Shown: one piece after another, positions 60,073 to 64,000 of the stretch | Layout of the letters: each line of letters opens with the position of its first letter | How positions within the stretch are numbered: the first letter of the stretch is position 1 | From: Ruania albidiflava DSM 18029 | Lineage (GTDB): Bacteria > Actinomycetota > Actinomycetes > Actinomycetales > Beutenbergiaceae | Reading direction: 5' to 3' | NCBI RefSeq assembly: GCF_000421225.1 | Contig: NZ_ATWL01000001.1 | Coordinates: 186,001 to 250,000, forward strand | Length of the DNA stretch: 64,000 nt | The notes under the pieces: model-generated | Told to the model about the DNA's origin: nothing | Database searches by the model: none | Seen by the model: only the letters and a program-made list of their open reading frames with translations | Made by a program: the position numbers and the translations under genes

Positions 60073-61118
60073 TGCCCTTCGGCGCGCCCCTGGCGCCAGT
60101 ACCCCATGAAGGCCACCCGACGACGGCACACGCCCACCTCGGACACCAGGAACCGGCGCAGCGTCTTGATCACACCGGCCTCCCCGGCGAACCAGGCGTA
60201 GAACTCCCCGCCGCACCGCTCACCGCGGCCGCAGGAGTCGATCGGCTGCACCTGCAGCACCGGTGAGTCCCAGAGCAGCTGGGCATCCACGTCCACGTCC
60301 TCCAGCGACTGGGAGACGACCGCCTTCGCCGGGGCGATCGCCTCCAGGTGCCGTGCCGCCCAGTCCCGGACGGCCGGGACCAGCGCGTGGCCGTGCGGAT
60401 GCTCCTCCCGGGCCAACCAGGTGATGTCGGCGCCCTGCGGCAGGTGCACGTCGAGGAAGTCAGCGGGGCTGGGCACCTCGATGAAGGCGTGCGCCGTGCG
60501 GCCCGGCTCGAGCGCCTCGAGGATCGCGCAGATCGCCGGCGCCGCGGTCTCGTCGCCGGCGAGCAGCATCTCCTGTGCGGCACCGGGAGCCCAGTCCCGC
60601 CCGCCCGCGGAGTGGATGGACCGGGCGTCCGGTCCGACGACGACGAGCTCGTCGTCGCGGGCGGCCTGCTGCACCCACCTGGAGGCGGGGCCACCGTCAC
60701 CGTGCACCACCATGTCCACGTCCACCTCGGCCAGCTCCGGGCGCACCGCCCGCACCGTGTAGGTGCGCATCGGGCTGCGCTCGTCTTCCGGCAGGGTGCG
60801 CCAGTCCTCGTACCAGGTGCCACGGCGGATGGCCGCCTCGTCGTCTGCGCCGACGTCGGTGAGCTGACCGTCGGGCGCCGGGAAGAGCAGCTTGATCCGC
60901 TGGTCGTCGCCGTCGGTGCCGAAGTAGCCCAGCTGTGGACCGGTCAGGGTCACCCGCACGAAGTGCGGGCTGAGACGGTGCACGTGCCGCACGCTCGCAC
61001 GGAACGGGCGGTAGGCGGGGCGATCGTCCTTCTCCGGGGCGGGCGGTGCGGGGGCCACGGACTGCGGTGTGGAGACGGCCATGGGCACAGTCAACCACGC
61101 CAGAGGCAGATACGTCAC
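60069..61118 (-). CDS. siderophore-interacting protein (flavin/NAD(P)H ferric-siderophore reductase type)
   Basis: 349 residues. FAD-binding beta-barrel first (FRASVRHVHRLSPHFVRVTL, RTYTVRAVRPELAEVDVDMV), then the NAD-like domain and the SIP C terminus (EFYAWFAGEAGVIKTLRRFL, GYWRQGRAEG). ViuB-type proteins release iron from imported siderophores by reduction. Starts at GTG 61118 with AAAGG upstream; ATG 61082 is the alternative. First gene of the uptake operon. I could not find a clear iron-box (DmdR/IdeR) palindrome upstream, only an AT-rich TATATG -10-like stretch. Confidence 0.92.
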   Translation of the reverse strand: MTYLPLAWLTVPMAVSTPQSVAPAPPAPEKDDRPAYRPFRASVRHVHRLSPHFVRVTLTGPQLGYFGTDGDDQRIKLLFPAPDGQLTDVGADDEAAIRRGTWYEDWRTLPEDERSPMRTYTVRAVRPELAEVDVDMVVHGDGGPASRWVQQAARDDELVVVGPDARSIHSAGGRDWAPGAAQEMLLAGDETAAPAICAILEALEPGRTAHAFIEVPSPADFLDVHLPQGADITWLAREEHPHGHALVPAVRDWAARHLEAIAPAKAVVSQSLEDVDVDAQLLWDSPVLQVQPIDSCGRGERCGGEFYAWFAGEAGVIKTLRRFLVSEVGVCRRRVAFMGYWRQGRAEGQ

Positions 61119-61244
61119 GCCGACCTTTCATATATCCGGGGGTCGTGACTGATGCCACAGCCCTCAACTTCTGAGACGAGGCTGCTCATCAAGCGGTCAC
61201 TTGTGTAGTCTCGTGCGGATCGTCCCGAAGAGAGAGCACTCGCC

Positions 61245-62222
61245 ATGAAGCGCACCGCCACCGCCCTCCTGGGAGCCACTGCCCTGGCTGCCACGCTCGG
61301 CCTGTCCGCCTGCGGTGAGGAGTCCACCGGTTCCGGCGGCCAGGACAGCTATCAGATCGGTATCACCCAGATCGTGGAGCACCCGTCCCTGGACGCTGCC
61401 CGGGAAGGGTTCAAGCAGGCCCTGGCCGACGCCGGTCTCGAGGTCAGCTACGACGAGCAGAACGCCCAGGGTGACCAGTCCACCGCGACCTCGATCGCGA
61501 CCACGTTCGCCAGCAGCGACCTGGACCTGGTGCTCGCTATCGCCACGCCCACGGCGCAGGCCAGTGTGCAGGCGATCACCGATGTGCCGATCCTCGTCAC
61601 CGCGGTCACCGACCCGGTGGAGGCCGGCTTGGTGGACAGCTGGGACGCACCGGGCGGGAACGTCACCGGTACCTCGGACATCAACCCGGTGGACGAGCAG
61701 CTGGGTCTGCTCACCGAGCTGGCCCCGGAGGTGCAGACGGTCGGCATCGTGTACAGCGCCGGAGAGGTGAACTCCACGATCCAGGTGGACCTGGCCCGTA
61801 CCGCAGCCGAGGACCTCGGGCTGCAGGTCGAGGAGGCCACCGTCACCAACTCCGCAGAGGTGCAGCAGGGCGCCGAGTCGCTGGACGTGGACGCCTACTA
61901 CGTACCCACCGACAACACCGTCGTCTCAGCGCTGGAGGCACTGCTGCAGGTAGCGGAGTCACGGTCGCTGCCGGTGATCGCTGCTGAGGGGGACAGCGTG
62001 GAGCGCGGCGCGCTGGCCACCTACGGTCTGGACTACGAGCGGCTCGGGTACCAGACCGGCGAGATGGCGGTACAGGTGCTCACCGAGGGCGCCGATCCGG
62101 CAGCGATGCCGATCGAGACCCAGGACGAGCTGTCCCTGGTCTTGAACGCGGACACCGCCGAACGGATCGGGCTCGAGCTGCCGCCCGAGCTCGTGGACTC
62201 CGCCGACACCGTCTACGAATGA
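61245..62222 (+). CDS. ABC transporter substrate-binding lipoprotein (TrpX-type)
   Basis: 325 residues: lipobox LGLSAC (Cys23), then an ABC_sub_bind (DUF534-like) fold: QIGITQIVEHPSLDAAREGF, DLDLVLAIATPTAQASVQAI, TGTSDINPVDEQLGLLTELA, YVPTDNTVVSALEALL. In Streptococcus TrpX is linked to tryptophan; other members are for other small solutes, so the substrate is open. TAGTCT at 61206-61211 is a probable -10 box. First gene of a three-gene transporter operon. Confidence 0.88.
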   Translation: MKRTATALLGATALAATLGLSACGEESTGSGGQDSYQIGITQIVEHPSLDAAREGFKQALADAGLEVSYDEQNAQGDQSTATSIATTFASSDLDLVLAIATPTAQASVQAITDVPILVTAVTDPVEAGLVDSWDAPGGNVTGTSDINPVDEQLGLLTELAPEVQTVGIVYSAGEVNSTIQVDLARTAAEDLGLQVEEATVTNSAEVQQGAESLDVDAYYVPTDNTVVSALEALLQVAESRSLPVIAAEGDSVERGALATYGLDYERLGYQTGEMAVQVLTEGADPAAMPIETQDELSLVLNADTAERIGLELPPELVDSADTVYE

Positions 62223-62232
62223 TGTCTCCGCG

Positions 62233-63144
62233 ATGATCGGAGCTCTCGAGCTGGGCCTCATCTACGCGCTGATGGCACTGGGGGTCTACCTGACCTTCCG
62301 GATCCTGGACTTCCCGGACCTCACCGTGGATGGTTCGTTCACCACCGGAGGCGGCACTGCTGCGGTGCTGATCCTCGCCGGCACGTCACCGTGGGTAGCC
62401 ATGCTGGCGGCCACCGGAGCCGGTGTGCTGGCCGGGGTGACCACCGGTCTGCTGCACACCAAGGGCAGGATCAACCCGCTGTTGGCCGGCATCCTCACCC
62501 AGATCGGTCTCTACTCGATCAACCTGCGCATCATGGGGGCGCCGAACCTCCCGCTGTTGCGCGAAGAGACGGTGATCACGCCGTTACGAGACGCCGGGCT
62601 CCTCGGCGGGGCGGTCGCCGTGGCGATCTTCGCGGCGATGGCACTCGTGGTGAAGCTGGTGCTGGACTGGTTCCTGCACACCGACCAGGGCCTGGCGCTG
62701 CAGGCCACCGGAGACAACGAGCGGATGATCCGCAGCTTCGGGGTGAACACCGACCGCACCAAGATCATCGGTCTGGCCGTGTCCAACGGTCTGGTGGGGC
62801 TGTGCGGGGCCGTGGTGGTGCAGTACCAGGGGTACGCGAACATCGAGATGGGCATCGGGCTGATCATCGCCGGGCTCGCCTCGGTGATCGTGGGGCAGGC
62901 GCTGATCCCGTCCCGGCTGATCGTGTGGGCGACCCTGGCGGTGGTGGTCGGGTCGGTGCTCTACCGGCTGGCCATCCAGGTCGCCCTGCAGGTGGGGCTG
63001 GAGGCGCAGGACATGAAGCTGATCTCCGCAGTGCTGGTGGTCATCGCGCTCCTGCTGCCGCAGTGGTCGCCGCTGCGGCGCCTGCCCACGCTCCGCTCGC
63101 TCACCCGGTCAGCGGCGGTGTCCGCCGACGGAGAGGGCCGCTGA
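62233..63144 (+). CDS. ABC transporter permease (TrpY/branched-chain type)
   Basis: 303 residues, eight to nine transmembrane segments: LGLIYALMALGVYLTFRILD at the start, TVDGSFTTGGGTAAVLILAG, QATGDNERMIRSFGVNTDRT and GLIIAGLASVIVGQALIPSR. These are marks of the branched-chain-amino-acid-like permease family that pairs with TrpX-type binding proteins. 10 nt after the binding-protein gene and overlapping the ATPase start by one base. Confidence 0.88.
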   Translation: MIGALELGLIYALMALGVYLTFRILDFPDLTVDGSFTTGGGTAAVLILAGTSPWVAMLAATGAGVLAGVTTGLLHTKGRINPLLAGILTQIGLYSINLRIMGAPNLPLLREETVITPLRDAGLLGGAVAVAIFAAMALVVKLVLDWFLHTDQGLALQATGDNERMIRSFGVNTDRTKIIGLAVSNGLVGLCGAVVVQYQGYANIEMGIGLIIAGLASVIVGQALIPSRLIVWATLAVVVGSVLYRLAIQVALQVGLEAQDMKLISAVLVVIALLLPQWSPLRRLPTLRSLTRSAAVSADGEGR

Positions 63145-63935
63145 TGCTCGAGCTGACCACGATCAGCAAGACGTTCTTCGCCGGGACGGTGAACGAGCGG
63201 TTGGCGCTGCGGGATGTGAGCCTGCGACTGGCACCGGCGGAGTTCGTGACCGTGATCGGTTCCAACGGCGCCGGGAAGTCCACACTGCTGAACATCGTTG
63301 CCGGCGCACTGACCCCGGACCACGGCAGCGTGCAGATCGATGGCAGAGACGTGACCCGGCTGCCGGACCACCGGCGGGCCCGCACCATCGGGCGGGTGTT
63401 CCAGGATCCGATGGCCGGGACCGCACCGTCGATGACCATCGAGGAGAACTTGGCGATCGCCTATGCCCGTGGACAGCGGCGGGGGCTGCACCGCGGGGTG
63501 ACCCGGTCGAAGCGGGAGCTGTTCCGCACTGAGCTCGCGTCGCTGGAGCTGGGCCTGGAGCACCGGCTGAAGACCACTGTCGGGCTGCTCTCCGGCGGCC
63601 AGCGGCAAGCACTGTCGCTGCTGATGGCCACCTTCTCCGAGCCGAAGATCCTGCTGCTGGACGAGCACACCGCCGCTCTCGACCCGAGGCGGGCCGAGCT
63701 GGTCGCAGGACTGACCACGGCAGCAGTGCGACGCCACCGGCTCACCACGTTGATGGTGACGCACAACATGGACCAGGCCCTGCGACTGGGCACCCGGCTG
63801 ATCATGATGCACGAGGGTCGGATCGTGGTGGACATCGAGGGTGAGCGCAAGCGGCGCGCCACCGTCGCGGACCTGCTCGACGCGTTCGAACGCGTCAAGG
63901 GTGCCGAGCTGGACGACCGGACGCTGCTGCAGTAA
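63144..63935 (+). CDS. ABC transporter ATP-binding protein (TrpZ-type)
   Basis: 263 residues: Walker A IGSNGAGKSTLLNIVAG, Q-loop IGRVFQDPMAG, signature LLSGGQRQALSLLMAT, Walker B ILLLDEHTAALDPRRAE and H-loop MVTHNMDQALRLG. The Walker B Glu is followed by HTAALDP, as in the YbbL/TrpZ-like group. Last gene of the operon; a short GGCGG-AGGA-CCGCC hairpin lies about 50 nt past its stop. Confidence 0.92.
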   Translation: MLELTTISKTFFAGTVNERLALRDVSLRLAPAEFVTVIGSNGAGKSTLLNIVAGALTPDHGSVQIDGRDVTRLPDHRRARTIGRVFQDPMAGTAPSMTIEENLAIAYARGQRRGLHRGVTRSKRELFRTELASLELGLEHRLKTTVGLLSGGQRQALSLLMATFSEPKILLLDEHTAALDPRRAELVAGLTTAAVRRHRLTTLMVTHNMDQALRLGTRLIMMHEGRIVVDIEGERKRRATVADLLDAFERVKGAELDDRTLLQ

Positions 63936-64000
63936 CCCCCAGGACAGCACTGGGCTCGACCGCGCTCTCCCCCGCACGGCGGAGGACCGCCAGACCCACC

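Noticed and set aside
61119-61244. Iron-box (DmdR/IdeR) operator for the siderophore operon
   Set aside because: I looked for the TTAGGTTAGGCTAACCTAA-type palindrome between the two divergent operons and found no acceptable match.
61130-61244. T-box or tryptophan-type riboswitch before the TrpX-like gene
   Set aside because: The leader is short (about 30 nt after the TAGTCT box) with no T-box sequence or strong terminator structure.

Overview
The window is about 70% GC and almost fully coding. It carries GTG starts, many probable leaderless transcripts, and hallmark actinobacterial genes (rbpA, an lnt-ppm pair, a DSHCT helicase tail, garA-ftsR-nuclease-MerR, small basic protein with DUF881 proteins). 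It is a chromosomal segment of a high-GC actinobacterium. A Micrococcales relative is my guess from gene order, not a demonstrated placement. No rRNA, tRNA, CRISPR or intact transposase is visible.

Layout. 1-5.6 kb: end of a HelY-like helicase, lipoprotein N-acyltransferase overlapping polyprenol-phosphate mannosyltransferase, rbpA under a SigR/SigH-type promoter, an aldo/keto reductase and a PrmC-like methyltransferase. 5.6-7.4 kb: a DinB pair and a ZIP transporter. 7.4-15.5 kb: a catabolic block with a GntR/FCD regulator, two maleate-isomerase/Asp-Glu-racemase-like proteins, a 2-hydroxyacid dehydrogenase, an amidase, a DUF3830 protein, a class III aminotransferase and a succinate-semialdehyde-type dehydrogenase. 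Its two divergent promoter regions carry nearly the same GntR-like palindrome, so it looks like one regulon. 15.5-25.5 kb: small regulators and accessory enzymes, a class II UvrA, AlaA-type aminotransferase and a WYL regulator, with two decayed genes (DUF3626, GNAT).

25.6-43 kb: resistance and accessory region. A rifampin phosphotransferase lies behind a near-perfect rifamycin-associated element, and a HelR-type RNA polymerase recycling ATPase lies 12 kb further on. Between them are a lipocalin, a phosphotransferase, an acyltransferase, and at 31.2-34.0 kb a low-quality island of broken toxin-antitoxin genes (mazF, vapBC), a frameshifted 2H phosphoesterase and a beheaded chorismate mutase. 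Then come a pRiA4b-Orf3/UPF0158 fusion, a P450-TetR divergent pair sharing one palindrome, a GH3 lipoprotein, and a YCII plus ECF42 sigma pair.

43-54.9 kb: housekeeping. Sua5/YciO, pyruvate carboxylase and a lipoprotein, then the conserved leftward cluster pgsA, DUF881, small basic protein, DUF881, garA, ftsR, nuclease, MerR. A 23-nt C homopolymer lies ahead of garA. 55-64 kb: a leftward siderophore uptake operon (interacting protein, two permeases, ATPase, binding lipoprotein) and a rightward TrpXYZ-like ABC transporter.

The most interesting items are the GntR-controlled amide/amino-acid catabolic regulon, the rifamycin defence set (rph with its element, helR, rbpA), the toxin-antitoxin graveyard, the strong intergenic hairpins, and promoter architecture that repeatedly places the start codon 6-8 nt after a TANNNT box.
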